Assembly (NCBI GenBank): GCA_023300365.1 | Contig: JALZWD010000100.1 | Location: forward strand, 1 to 6,881 | DNA length: 6,881 bases | Reading direction: 5' to 3' | Origin: Flavimaricola sp. | GTDB lineage: Bacteria; Pseudomonadota; Alphaproteobacteria; Rhodobacterales; Rhodobacteraceae | The notes under the pieces: generated by a model | The model's database searches: none | The model's input: the letters and a program-made list of their open reading frames with translations, nothing else | What the model was told of the DNA's origin: nothing | Program-made: the position numbers and the translations under genes | Shown here: piece by piece, positions 1 through 5,975 of the stretch | Layout: every line of letters begins with the position of its first letter | Numbering within the stretch: the first letter of the stretch is position 1

Positions 1-1336
1 TGGCGGCGGCTCTGGTGGTGTGCGGGCCGCGCGGGTTGCGGCGGCGACAGGGGCCAAGGTGGCGTTGGCCGAGGATAGCCGGATGGGCGGCACCTGTGTG
101 ATCCGGGGCTGTGTGCCCAAAAAGTTGATGGTGTTTGCAAGCGGCTATGCCGAAATGTTTGCGGATGCGCAGGCCTATGGTTGGGATATCCCCGATGGTT
201 TGGACCAAACGTTCCAGTGGGCGCCATTCCGCGCCAAACTGGACCTTGAGTTGGACAGACTTGAAGGGGTGTACCGCAAAATTTTGGGCAATAATGACGT
301 AGAAATTCATGATGCACGCGCCACAATTGCAGGCGCGCATGAGGTAAGCCTATCTGATGGCCGCAGTTTTAGTGCCAAGCATATCTTGGTGGCGACGGGC
401 GGGTATCCGGTGCGCCCCGATATTGAAAACGCGGAATTGGGCATGGTCAGTGATGATTTGTTCCAAATGGACGCCTTGCCCGGCTCGATCCTCATTGTCG
501 GTGGTGGCTATATCGCGTGTGAATTTGCCGGTGTGCTCAATGGGTTGGGCGTGGCGGTGACGCAGTTTTACCGTGGCGATCAGGTTTTGCGCGGGTTTGA
601 CGATGAGGCACGTGGATTGGTTGCCGATGAAATGCGCGAGGCGGGTATTGATCTTTTGGTTGGGACCAATATCGCGGAAATGCGCGCCCAAGGGGCCGGG
701 GTTTGGGTTAAGTCCACCACAGGCACCGAAAAGGTATTCGACAAAGTGCTGTTTGCCACAGGCCGCAAGCCCAATTCCGGCAACTTGGGACTAGAGAAGG
801 TTGGCGTCGCTTTGGGTCGTAAGGGCGAGGTTGCCGTTGATGCCTTTAGTCAAACGGCGGTGCCGTCGATTTATGCCATTGGCGACGTAACCGACCGGGT
901 GAACCTTACGCCTGTTGCGATCCGCGAGGGCATGGCTTTTGTCGAAACGGTGTTCAAAGGCAATCCGACCAAGGTGGACCATGATTTGATCCCCTCTGCG
1001 GTCTTTACCCAGCCCGAGATGGGTACAGTGGGCCTAAGCGAAGAGGATGCCGCCAAGCAAGAGCCGATCGAAGTCTATTCGACATCGTTTAAGCCGATGC
1101 AGGGATCGTTTGCCGGTCGGCAGAGCAAGGTGCTGATGAAACTGATCGTTAGCCAAGCAACACGCAAGGTTTTGGGATGCCATATCGTCGCACCACAAGC
1201 GGGCGAGATGATCCAATTGGCGGGGATTGCCGTCAAAATGGGGGCCACAAAAGAAGACTTTGATCGCACAGTGGCGGTACACCCAACCATGTCCGAAGAA
1301 CTGGTGACGATGAAGGAACCCGTCAGGACAACTTGA
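1..1336 (+). CDS. gor: Glutathione-disulfide reductase, 5' end cut by the window edge
   Basis: This flavoenzyme reduces glutathione disulfide to glutathione with NADPH in the cytoplasm. The frame is open from base 2, and 444 residues are visible. The first six (GGGSGG) are the end of the FAD-binding GxGxxG motif, so only about 10-13 N-terminal residues should be missing; the GTG at 20 lies inside this motif and is not the start. Visible residues 29-41 hold the redox-active disulfide (GGTCVIRGCVPKK, Cys32 and Cys37). A second dinucleotide fold (GGGYIACE, near 167) is followed by YRGDQVLRGFD, whose arginines are those expected to recognise the NADPH 2'-phosphate. YAIGDVTD is the second FAD-contact motif. 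The C-terminus carries the catalytic HPTMSEE (His427, Glu432). The arginines and the CVIRGC form favour glutathione reductase over dihydrolipoamide or mercuric reductase. It ends in TGA, 87 nt before hflK. Confidence 0.95.
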   Translation, partial: GGGSGGVRAARVAAATGAKVALAEDSRMGGTCVIRGCVPKKLMVFASGYAEMFADAQAYGWDIPDGLDQTFQWAPFRAKLDLELDRLEGVYRKILGNNDVEIHDARATIAGAHEVSLSDGRSFSAKHILVATGGYPVRPDIENAELGMVSDDLFQMDALPGSILIVGGGYIACEFAGVLNGLGVAVTQFYRGDQVLRGFDDEARGLVADEMREAGIDLLVGTNIAEMRAQGAGVWVKSTTGTEKVFDKVLFATGRKPNSGNLGLEKVGVALGRKGEVAVDAFSQTAVPSIYAIGDVTDRVNLTPVAIREGMAFVETVFKGNPTKVDHDLIPSAVFTQPEMGTVGLSEEDAAKQEPIEVYSTSFKPMQGSFAGRQSKVLMKLIVSQATRKVLGCHIVAPQAGEMIQLAGIAVKMGATKEDFDRTVAVHPTMSEELVTMKEPVRTT

Positions 1337-1339
1337 ATA

Positions 1340-1357
1340 TTGCGCCCAAAGGCACAA
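1340..1357 (+). other. Weak stem-loop after gor
   Basis: TTGCGCC and GGCACAA can pair around a CAAA loop with one C/A mismatch, starting four bases after the gor stop. No T-run follows (the next bases are TTAAGAAG), so it is not a convincing rho-independent terminator. It may be a minor RNA structure or chance, and gor and hflK may be cotranscribed. Confidence 0.2.
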
Positions 1358-1367
1358 TTAAGAAGCT

Positions 1368-1373
1368 AGGAAA
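1368..1373 (+). promoter_or_regulatory. Shine-Dalgarno-like AGGAAA ahead of the short leader ORF
   Basis: AGGA ends five bases before the ATG at 1377, a normal spacing for a ribosome binding site. It is the best purine-rich site between gor and hflK, and it serves the short ORF rather than hflK itself. Confidence 0.4.
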
Positions 1374-1376
1374 TTG

Positions 1377-1424
1377 ATGGCCCATCGCGACGGGCTTGTA
1401 TTCAAAAAGGGACAAAGAGCTTAA
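1377..1424 (+). CDS. Possible 15-residue leader peptide coupled to hflK
   Basis: An ATG preceded by AGGA at good spacing opens a 15-codon frame reading MAHRDGLVFKKGQRA. Its TAA shares its last base with the hflK ATG (TAATG). Overlap of this kind normally lets a terminating ribosome restart on the next gene. The hflK start has only a modest site of its own (AAAGAG, four bases upstream), which fits coupling. The peptide is basic (five Lys/Arg), has no recognisable domain and no run of one amino acid, so classic attenuation is not indicated. It could equally be a chance open frame in an untranslated leader; only conservation or ribosome profiling would decide. Confidence 0.35.
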   Translation: MAHRDGLVFKKGQRA

Positions 1425-2611
1425 TGGCTGGAAATAACGGTGGTCCTTGGGGCGGCGGCGGTGGTCGTGGCGAAGGTGGAAACGGTGGCGGCAATGACGG
1501 CGGTGATCGCAGGCCCAATGGTGGCCGCAGACCGGGCAACAACGAAGGCCCGCAGATCCCCGAGATCGACGAGCTGATGAACAAAGGCCGCGAGCAATTG
1601 CGGGTTTTGATGGGCGGCGGCAATGGTGGTGGCCAAAATGGCGGTACGGGTGGCGAAAGTTTTAAGCCCACACGCGGCATGATTGGCCTTGGTGTCTTGG
1701 CGGCCCTTGGCCTTTGGCTCTTAAATTCTGCATATACGGTACAGCCGGACGAACAATCGGTCGAACTGTTTTTGGGTGAATATAGTTCAACCGGAACGCC
1801 GGGTTTGAACTTTGCCCCTTGGCCATTCGTCACCTATGACGTGGTCAACGTAACATCAGAGCGGACAGAGAATATCGGCTCGGCAGGGTCCATTTCAAAT
1901 GCGTCTGGTCTGATGCTGACCACGGACGAAAACGTGGTGGATATCGGTTTTCAGGTGGTTTGGACCGTAAATGATCCGGCCAAATTGTTGTTTAACCTGT
2001 CCGATCCTGAACAGACCGTTCAGGCGGTATCTGAATCGGTGATGCGCGAAATTATCGCCGCGTCCAATCTTGCGCCGATTTTGAACCGGGATCGTGGTGT
2101 GATCGCACAAACCGCGGTTGAGCAAATCCAAGAGACACTCGACAGCTATGAGGCAGGGATCTCGGTGCGCCGTGTGAACCTCCAGCGTGCCGATCCGCCA
2201 AGCGAGGTTTTGGACAGCTTTCTTGCCGTTCAGGCCGCCGAACAGCAGCGGGACCGCCTTCAGCGTGAAGCAGACCGTTATGCCAACGAGCGGCTCGCGT
2301 CCGCACGTGGTGAGGCGACCGAGATTATCGAGGCCGCCGAAGGATACCGTGCCCGCGTGACCAACGAAGCGCTTGGTCAAGCGAGCCGCTTTTTGGCTAT
2401 TTTGGATGAATACCGCAACGCCGAAGATATCACACGGCAACGTATTTACATCGAAACACTCGAGCAAATCTATGCGGATGTCGGCAAGGTGATCCTTGAT
2501 CCATCCGTTGCTGGTGGCGGCGATGGGGGCACCGGCGTGGTGCCATTCCTGCCGCTCAATGATTTGGTCCGCAATTCAGGTCCGGCTGCGGCCGCGACGC
2601 AAGGGAACTAA
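1424..2611 (+). CDS. hflK: HflK, SPFH/band 7 subunit of the FtsH modulator complex
   Basis: HflK pairs with HflC in the inner membrane; together they build a large periplasmic cage around FtsH hexamers and affect membrane-protein degradation. The 395 residues start with a cytoplasmic head of about 80 residues very rich in glycine and asparagine, with a PEIDELMNKGREQLRVL segment near 46-62. One membrane segment follows (about 86-105, GLGVLAALGLWLLNSAYTV), then the SPFH domain (about 105-265), a long charged Ala/Glu/Arg helix (about 263-335) and the family-typical C-terminal GVVPFLPLNDLVR. The length fits the family (E. coli HflK is about 419). The ATG has a weak AAAGAG site and overlaps the stop of a short upstream ORF. 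hflC begins four bases after the stop, so the two subunits are made together. Confidence 0.96.
   Translation: MAGNNGGPWGGGGGRGEGGNGGGNDGGDRRPNGGRRPGNNEGPQIPEIDELMNKGREQLRVLMGGGNGGGQNGGTGGESFKPTRGMIGLGVLAALGLWLLNSAYTVQPDEQSVELFLGEYSSTGTPGLNFAPWPFVTYDVVNVTSERTENIGSAGSISNASGLMLTTDENVVDIGFQVVWTVNDPAKLLFNLSDPEQTVQAVSESVMREIIAASNLAPILNRDRGVIAQTAVEQIQETLDSYEAGISVRRVNLQRADPPSEVLDSFLAVQAAEQQRDRLQREADRYANERLASARGEATEIIEAAEGYRARVTNEALGQASRFLAILDEYRNAEDITRQRIYIETLEQIYADVGKVILDPSVAGGGDGGTGVVPFLPLNDLVRNSGPAAAATQGN
2601..2606 (+). promoter_or_regulatory. Ribosome binding site AAGGGA that fixes the hflC start
   Basis: AAGGGA lies nine bases before the ATG at 2616, inside the last codons of hflK. It supports that start over the in-frame ATG at 2496, which would overlap hflK by more than 110 bases and put a non-homologous 40-residue stretch ahead of the signal anchor. 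Confidence 0.7.
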
Positions 2612-2615
2612 GCTG

Positions 2616-3662
2616 ATGAACAAAATAGCATATCTTATTCCCGCTTTTGTCATTGTCTTGATCGGTATTTTGTCGTCGATCTTCGTAGTAGACGAGCGTG
2701 AGAACGCCTTGGTTTTGCAATTTGGTCAAATTCGCCAGGTTCAGACCATGCCCGGTATCGGGTTTAAAATCCCGCTGATCCAAGAGGTTGTAAAGTACGA
2801 CAGCCGCATCTTGTCCCTGGATACTGAGACAATTCAGGTCACACCCTCGGATGATCGCCGTTTGGACGTAAACGCCTTTGCCCGCTACCGGATCACCGAC
2901 GTGGTACGGTTCCGTGAGGCCGTAGGCGCGGGCGGTGTGCGCACCGCCGAAGACCGTTTGGGCACGATCCTAACATCGCAAATCCGCGAAGTTTTGGGTG
3001 CAGATCAAGTTACGTCCGGCACGATCCTATCGGAAGAACGTCGCGACTTGATGACCCGGATTCGTGATCAGGCACGCGGCGAGGCATTGGCGCTTGGGCT
3101 TGATATCGTTGACGTGCGTTTGGTCACAACCAACCTTCCCGAGGAAAACCTCGACGAGACCTTCGCGCGCATGGAGGCCGAACGCCAGCAAGAGGCCGCA
3201 GACGAGATTGCGCGTGGTCAAGAAGCCGCGCGCGGGATCCGCGCTTTGGCCGACAGAACAGCCACAGAAACCCTCTCGGCGGCACAGCGCGATGCACAGA
3301 TCACCTTTGGTGAGGCTGATGCTCAGGCTAACGCAACGTTCAACGCGGCCTTTGGATCAGACCCAGAGTTTTTCCAGTTCTACCGCTCAATGCAGGCCTA
3401 TCAACAGTCCCTTCAAGGCTCCAACACCACGTTGGTTCTTACGCCTGATTCCGCGTTCTTTGACTATCTCTATGACCCCGGTCAGGGCGATGGTCTAGGA
3501 CCGTTGGAAGATGCGGCCATTGAGGAAATCCTCGAAGAGGCCGTGGGTGACATGGAGGTTCAGGACAGCGGGATTGAACCGATGTCTGTAGAAGACCTGA
3601 ATGTGTCGCCCGAGTTGCTTGAGGACGCTCCGGCGGACGGCGACGCGACAGTGACCGAGTAA
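2616..3662 (+). CDS. hflC: HflC, SPFH/band 7 subunit of the FtsH modulator complex, with acidic tail
   Basis: This is the partner of HflK in the inner-membrane complex that surrounds FtsH. From the ATG at 2616 it has 348 residues: a membrane anchor at about 4-25 (IAYLIPAFVIVLIGILSSIFVV), the SPFH start motif VDERENALVLQFGQI right after it, the band 7 domain to about 175 with the family's VRLVTTNLPEE-type segment near 165-177, and a long Ala/Glu/Arg helix at about 176-245. FFQFYRSMQAYQQSL and LVLTPDSAFFDYLYDPG (ending near 289) match the normal HflC C-terminus. About 59 further residues follow with 19 Asp/Glu and no Lys/Arg, a tail E. coli HflC does not have; by family topology it would be periplasmic. 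Despite the Hfl name, HflC is not itself a protease. Confidence 0.96.
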   Translation: MNKIAYLIPAFVIVLIGILSSIFVVDERENALVLQFGQIRQVQTMPGIGFKIPLIQEVVKYDSRILSLDTETIQVTPSDDRRLDVNAFARYRITDVVRFREAVGAGGVRTAEDRLGTILTSQIREVLGADQVTSGTILSEERRDLMTRIRDQARGEALALGLDIVDVRLVTTNLPEENLDETFARMEAERQQEAADEIARGQEAARGIRALADRTATETLSAAQRDAQITFGEADAQANATFNAAFGSDPEFFQFYRSMQAYQQSLQGSNTTLVLTPDSAFFDYLYDPGQGDGLGPLEDAAIEEILEEAVGDMEVQDSGIEPMSVEDLNVSPELLEDAPADGDATVTE

Positions 3663-3668
3663 ACCACT

Positions 3669-3863
3669 ATGGCCACGCTTCTTTGGGGCATTGGTCTGGT
3701 GTTGATAATTGAGGGGCTGGCCTGGGCGCTGGCCCCTTCTTTGTTGGAGCAGATGCTCGCCGCTTTGCGGGATATGCCGATTGAGGCGCGGCGTCTTGTG
3801 GGGCTTGTGGCCTTGGCTTTGGGTGTGCTTTTGGTTTGGGGCGCTAAAACGCTCGGCGCTTAA
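3669..3863 (+). CDS. DUF2065 (YjeT-like) small inner-membrane protein
   Basis: This 64-residue protein has two predicted membrane helices (about 4-24 and 41-61) joined by a short polar loop with LRDMPIEARR. The pattern WGIGLVLIIEGLAWALAP at the front and RLVGLVALALGVLLVW at the back matches the DUF2065 family, which includes E. coli YjeT, also encoded directly after hflC. Its function is unknown; the recurring position suggests, but does not show, a link to the HflKC-FtsH complex. The gene starts six bases after the hflC stop and has no clear Shine-Dalgarno sequence, so it probably relies on ribosomes arriving from hflC. It is the last gene of the + strand block and ends nine bases from a convergent gene. 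Confidence 0.85.
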   Translation: MATLLWGIGLVLIIEGLAWALAPSLLEQMLAALRDMPIEARRLVGLVALALGVLLVWGAKTLGA

Positions 3864-3871
3864 AGGCGTTT
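3847..3871. terminator. Weak hairpin at the convergent gene junction
   Basis: AAACGC (3847-3852) and GCGTTT (3866-3871) form a six-pair inverted repeat around a 13-base loop spanning the stop of the DUF2065 gene, just before the stop of the opposing gene. The T-rich 3' arm on both strands could help termination in either direction, but the stem is short and no long T-run follows. It is the only candidate seen between the two converging genes. Confidence 0.25.
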
Positions 3872-3872
3872 A

Positions 3873-4499
3873 TCAATTGGGCCGCAGTTTGTGGCGCACC
3901 CATGTCTCAAACGGCAGGCGCTGGCATTGATCTGTCTTGTCCCAGATGTAGTCGGGTCGGTGGGCCTGGCCCGCCAACGGACGCCAGGCGTGGTCTGGCA
4001 ATGGCCAATTGAGCGGACGTTCAAGGGTGGCGATATCGCTCTTGGTCTGCGCCAAAAGCGTCTGTGGTTGGCGCAATGTGAACCGACCTGATTGATAAAA
4101 CCCGCGCGCAAACCCATCATGGATCAGATCCAAGAGCCGGGAGATTTGTGGCGGACATTGGTGTAAATGCTGCGGTGTGGGGCGGGCCAACTTATGTTCG
4201 TGGAGGCCAATATCGAGGGCCAAAACGATTGACATGATGCTGGCGCGATCCGCAGAAGGCCGTCGTGCGATAAATTCCAGCGGGCTGAGGTCTTTGGATT
4301 CAAAATCAAATTTAAGAGCGATATCGTGCCAATCCGCAGGGGATTGTTTCATCAACCACTTGCGTTGATGCGTAGGGCAGCCGCGCCCGGGAACAAACCG
4401 CCACACAGCCGGGCTTTGCTGCCAAGTCTGCCGAAGCTTGCGACGATCATCGTCGCTCAGCACGGGTAATGATGTTGACGTATTTGGCACGTAGGACAT
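3873..4499 (-). CDS. Unidentified 208-residue soluble protein, faintly DUF4274-like
   Basis: I do not recognise this protein with confidence. It has no signal peptide or membrane segment and should be cytoplasmic. It is rich in tryptophan (8) and histidine (10). The segment at about 47-97 (KWLMKQSPADWHDIALKFDF, then PLEFIARRPSADRASIMSIVLAL) recalls the DUF4274 pattern of a Trp-containing helix, a loop, and a helix reading roughly 'I...P.cDraTal'. The later LLDLIHDGFARGFYQSGRF (122-140) recalls the 'I..ry..GfY' piece of the same family. That match is from memory. The C-terminal third (about 145-208) is Pro/Trp-rich with no motif I know. The start at 4499 is supported by AGAGG five bases upstream. 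The gene stands alone, convergent with the DUF2065 gene and divergent from pqiA. Codon use does not obviously differ from its neighbours. Confidence 0.8.
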   Translation of the reverse strand: MSYVPNTSTSLPVLSDDDRRKLRQTWQQSPAVWRFVPGRGCPTHQRKWLMKQSPADWHDIALKFDFESKDLSPLEFIARRPSADRASIMSIVLALDIGLHEHKLARPTPQHLHQCPPQISRLLDLIHDGFARGFYQSGRFTLRQPQTLLAQTKSDIATLERPLNWPLPDHAWRPLAGQAHRPDYIWDKTDQCQRLPFETWVRHKLRPN

Positions 4500-4504
4500 G
4501 CGAA

Positions 4505-4509
4505 CCTCT
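4505..4509 (-). promoter_or_regulatory. Ribosome binding site AGAGG for the - strand gene
   Basis: Read on the - strand, AGAGG stands five bases before the ATG at 4499, a clear site at good spacing. It supports both that start and the reality of this otherwise unidentified gene. Confidence 0.6.
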
Positions 4510-4619
4510 AAGATTTAAAGCAATTTCGGCTTCAATCCGGGCGGTTATGAGGCGTGAGAGCGTCAATTTTTTTACACCTAAGTCGATGACCTGCCCGGGC
4601 CATGGTGTTCTGCGCCGGG

Positions 4620-4635
4620 GCACAGTAAGTTGTGC
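4620..4635. repeat. Imperfect 16-base palindrome upstream of pqiA
   Basis: GCACAGTAAGTTGTGC has five-base perfect arms (GCACA/TGTGC) around a six-base centre, ending 24 bases before the pqiA start. Position and symmetry suit a regulator's operator or a small RNA hairpin, but arms this short also arise by chance and no known binding site is recognised. Confidence 0.3.
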
Positions 4636-4644
4636 TTAACCAAT

Positions 4645-4649
4645 AGGAA
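4645..4649 (+). promoter_or_regulatory. Ribosome binding site AGGAA that fixes the pqiA start
   Basis: AGGAA lies ten bases before the ATG at 4660 and downstream of the alternative in-frame TTG at 4630, so it favours the shorter protein. Another ATG at 4653 is out of frame. Confidence 0.55.
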
Positions 4650-4659
4650 CCAATGGTCG

Positions 4660-5322
4660 ATGTCCTCCGCATCCTCGCCCCTCACCTCGGATTTGACCGC
4701 GTTAATCGCCTGTCCTCAGTGCGATGCCATCTACCGTGTCCGCGATCTTGATCATACTGTCGAGGCGCGTTGCACGCGGTGTCATACCGAATTGATCGCA
4801 CCGCGCCTAAAGGCCGGGATGGTGATTATAATGCTGTCTTTGACGACCCTAATTTTGGTATTTGGCGCGCTTTGGTTTCCGTTTCTTGAAATTACTCGCG
4901 CCGGGCTCAGCAATTCCGCGACATTGATCGACGCGGCCCTCGCATTCTCAAGTGGGCCGTTGATGTTTTTGTCGCTCGCAGTGTTGGCGATGATCGTTTT
5001 GATCCCTTTGGCCCGGGTGTTGCTGACCCTTTATGTCCTTGTGCCAGTGGTGTTTGATCGCCCGCCACGGTCGCGGGCCGCCCAGGCATTTCGCTTGTCC
5101 GAAGACTTGCGTCCTTGGTCAATGGCCGAGATTTTTGCTATCGGCTGTGCTGTTTCATTGGTCAAAGTGGCAGACCTTGCCAGAATTGAATTTGGCCCTG
5201 CGTTTTGGATGTTTTCGGCGGTGGTCATTATCATCTTGATCCAAGACAGCTATCTGTGCCGCTGGTCCGTTTGGGCCTCGCTTGAGCCCGAGAACGAGCC
5301 CAAGAACGAGCAAGAGAGATGA
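4660..5322 (+). CDS. pqiA: PqiA-family inner-membrane protein, N-terminal half equivalent
   Basis: PqiA proteins are inner-membrane partners of MCE proteins that move lipids between the two membranes. The 220 residues open with a zinc ribbon, CPQC at 18-21 and CTRC at 38-41, followed by about four membrane helices (roughly 54-74, 101-129, 157-175 and 181-198). The PqiA signature RPWSMAEIFAIG, then VSLVKV, is at 151-170. E. coli PqiA and LetA (YebS) are near 420 residues with two such units; here each unit is its own gene, and this one takes the first place. The tail is a short charged repeat (EPENEPKNEQER). The stop overlaps the next start by four bases (ATGA), implying coupled translation. 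Whether the operon serves paraquat response is not shown by the sequence; the gene name is by family only. Confidence 0.88.
   Translation: MSSASSPLTSDLTALIACPQCDAIYRVRDLDHTVEARCTRCHTELIAPRLKAGMVIIMLSLTTLILVFGALWFPFLEITRAGLSNSATLIDAALAFSSGPLMFLSLAVLAMIVLIPLARVLLTLYVLVPVVFDRPPRSRAAQAFRLSEDLRPWSMAEIFAIGCAVSLVKVADLARIEFGPAFWMFSAVVIIILIQDSYLCRWSVWASLEPENEPKNEQER
5284..5307 (+). repeat. Two 12-base tandem copies in the 3' end of the first pqiA
   Basis: GAGCCCGAGAAC is followed at once by GAGCCCAAGAAC, 11 of 12 bases alike, then another GAG. They encode EPEN-EPKN at the charged cytoplasmic tail. Probably a small slippage duplication in an unconstrained tail. Confidence 0.6.
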
Positions 5323-5975
5323 GCGGCCCCTATGACATGGTCACAGCACGCGATATGGGGCTGGTCGCATGCCGGCGCTGTGCGCGTGTTTGGCAAATGG
5401 ATCAAGAGGTCTGTGGGCGCTGTGGTGCCGCGCTTGCATCGCGTGATCACACAAGCCTAAGTCGGGTCTGGGCATGGCTGGTGATGGGTATCTCGTTCTA
5501 CATTCCTGCCAATATCTATCCGATGCTGTCGACGACCGTTTTGCTGAGATCGACAGAAGACACGATTATCGGCGGCGCCATTGAACTTATCCACCACGAC
5601 TCTGTTGGAATTGCGATTATTATTCTGGTGGCTTCGGTGCTGATCCCCGTCGCCAAGTTTGTGGCGATTGCCTACCTTGCCTTGTCGATAAGGCGATCCT
5701 CGGATTTGTCGGCGCAGTCACGTCACAGATTGTATGAATTGGTCGAATACATCGGCCGTTGGTCAATGATTGATGTGTTTGTCGTTGCGATCTTGTCGTC
5801 ACTGGTGCAATTGAACGTAGCAGCATCGATCAATCCCGGTGTCGCAAGCTTGTCTTTCGCATTGTCGGTGATCTTTACCATGCTTTCCGCCCAAGCCTTT
5901 GACAGCCGCATGATCTGGGACAACATCAAAAGTGCAAAGCAAAATCGAGATACCGCCGAGACGATTGCCTCATGA
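5319..5975 (+). CDS. pqiA: PqiA-family inner-membrane protein, C-terminal half equivalent
   Basis: This is the second half-size PqiA, 218 residues. A zinc ribbon comes first, CRRC at 18-21 and CGRC at 32-35, then PANIYPMLSTTVL (63-75) and TIIGGAIEL (82-90), a strong PqiA signature, and about four membrane helices (roughly 50-70, 97-122, 150-168 and 175-193). GRWSMIDVFVVAILSSLVQL (146-165) is the equivalent of the RPWSM motif in the preceding protein, and the end FTMLSAQAFDSRMIWD (186-201) is the family's usual terminus. The two proteins are similar in layout but clearly different in sequence, as the two halves of full PqiA are, so this is a split protein rather than a recent duplication. ATGA overlaps join it to the genes on both sides. 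It probably pairs with the preceding protein to form one functional unit. Confidence 0.9.
   Translation: MSGPYDMVTARDMGLVACRRCARVWQMDQEVCGRCGAALASRDHTSLSRVWAWLVMGISFYIPANIYPMLSTTVLLRSTEDTIIGGAIELIHHDSVGIAIIILVASVLIPVAKFVAIAYLALSIRRSSDLSAQSRHRLYELVEYIGRWSMIDVFVVAILSSLVQLNVAASINPGVASLSFALSVIFTMLSAQAFDSRMIWDNIKSAKQNRDTAETIAS

Larger units (their letters stand above)
4500..4659. promoter_or_regulatory. Divergent intergenic region between the - strand gene and pqiA
   Basis: These 160 bases must carry the promoters for two gene blocks transcribed in opposite directions. No good -35/-10 pair was found on either strand by eye. Visible landmarks are a run of seven T (4567-4573), the 8-base palindrome GCCCGGGC (4593-4600), the imperfect palindrome at 4620-4635 and the two ribosome binding sites at its ends. 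The regulatory role is inferred from gene orientation only. Confidence 0.45.

Noticed and set aside
20..22. GTG as the start of glutathione reductase
   Set aside because: It lies within the FAD-binding GxGxxG motif, whose glycines are encoded just before it, so the gene begins outside the window.
1424..1540. Glycine-rich coding repeat as a possible CRISPR or satellite
   Set aside because: The GGN-type repetition is codon-level low complexity within the HflK head, without regular unit length or spacers.
1402..1833. 143-codon proline-rich frame on the - strand
   Set aside because: Its proline runs are the antisense of the glycine-rich HflK head (GGN/CCN), a compositional shadow.
1895..2467. 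190-codon frame on the - strand within hflK
   Set aside because: It lies wholly antisense to the well-supported SPFH domain of HflK, with no domain or ribosome site of its own.
2496..2615. Upstream in-frame ATG that would lengthen HflC by 40 residues
   Set aside because: It overlaps the end of hflK by more than 110 bases and adds a stretch unlike HflC; the ATG at 2616 has AAGGGA at nine bases and opens with the expected membrane anchor.
4567..4573. Run of seven T as a terminator tail
   Set aside because: No stable GC-rich stem precedes it, and both flanking genes start rather than end at this region.
4593..4600. Palindrome GCCCGGGC
   Set aside because: Eight bases of GC palindrome are expected by chance in this composition and no paired site was seen.
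4630..4659. TTG start that would lengthen the first PqiA by 10 residues
   Set aside because: The AGGAA ribosome site lies downstream of it and serves the ATG at 4660; the extra residues are not family-like.
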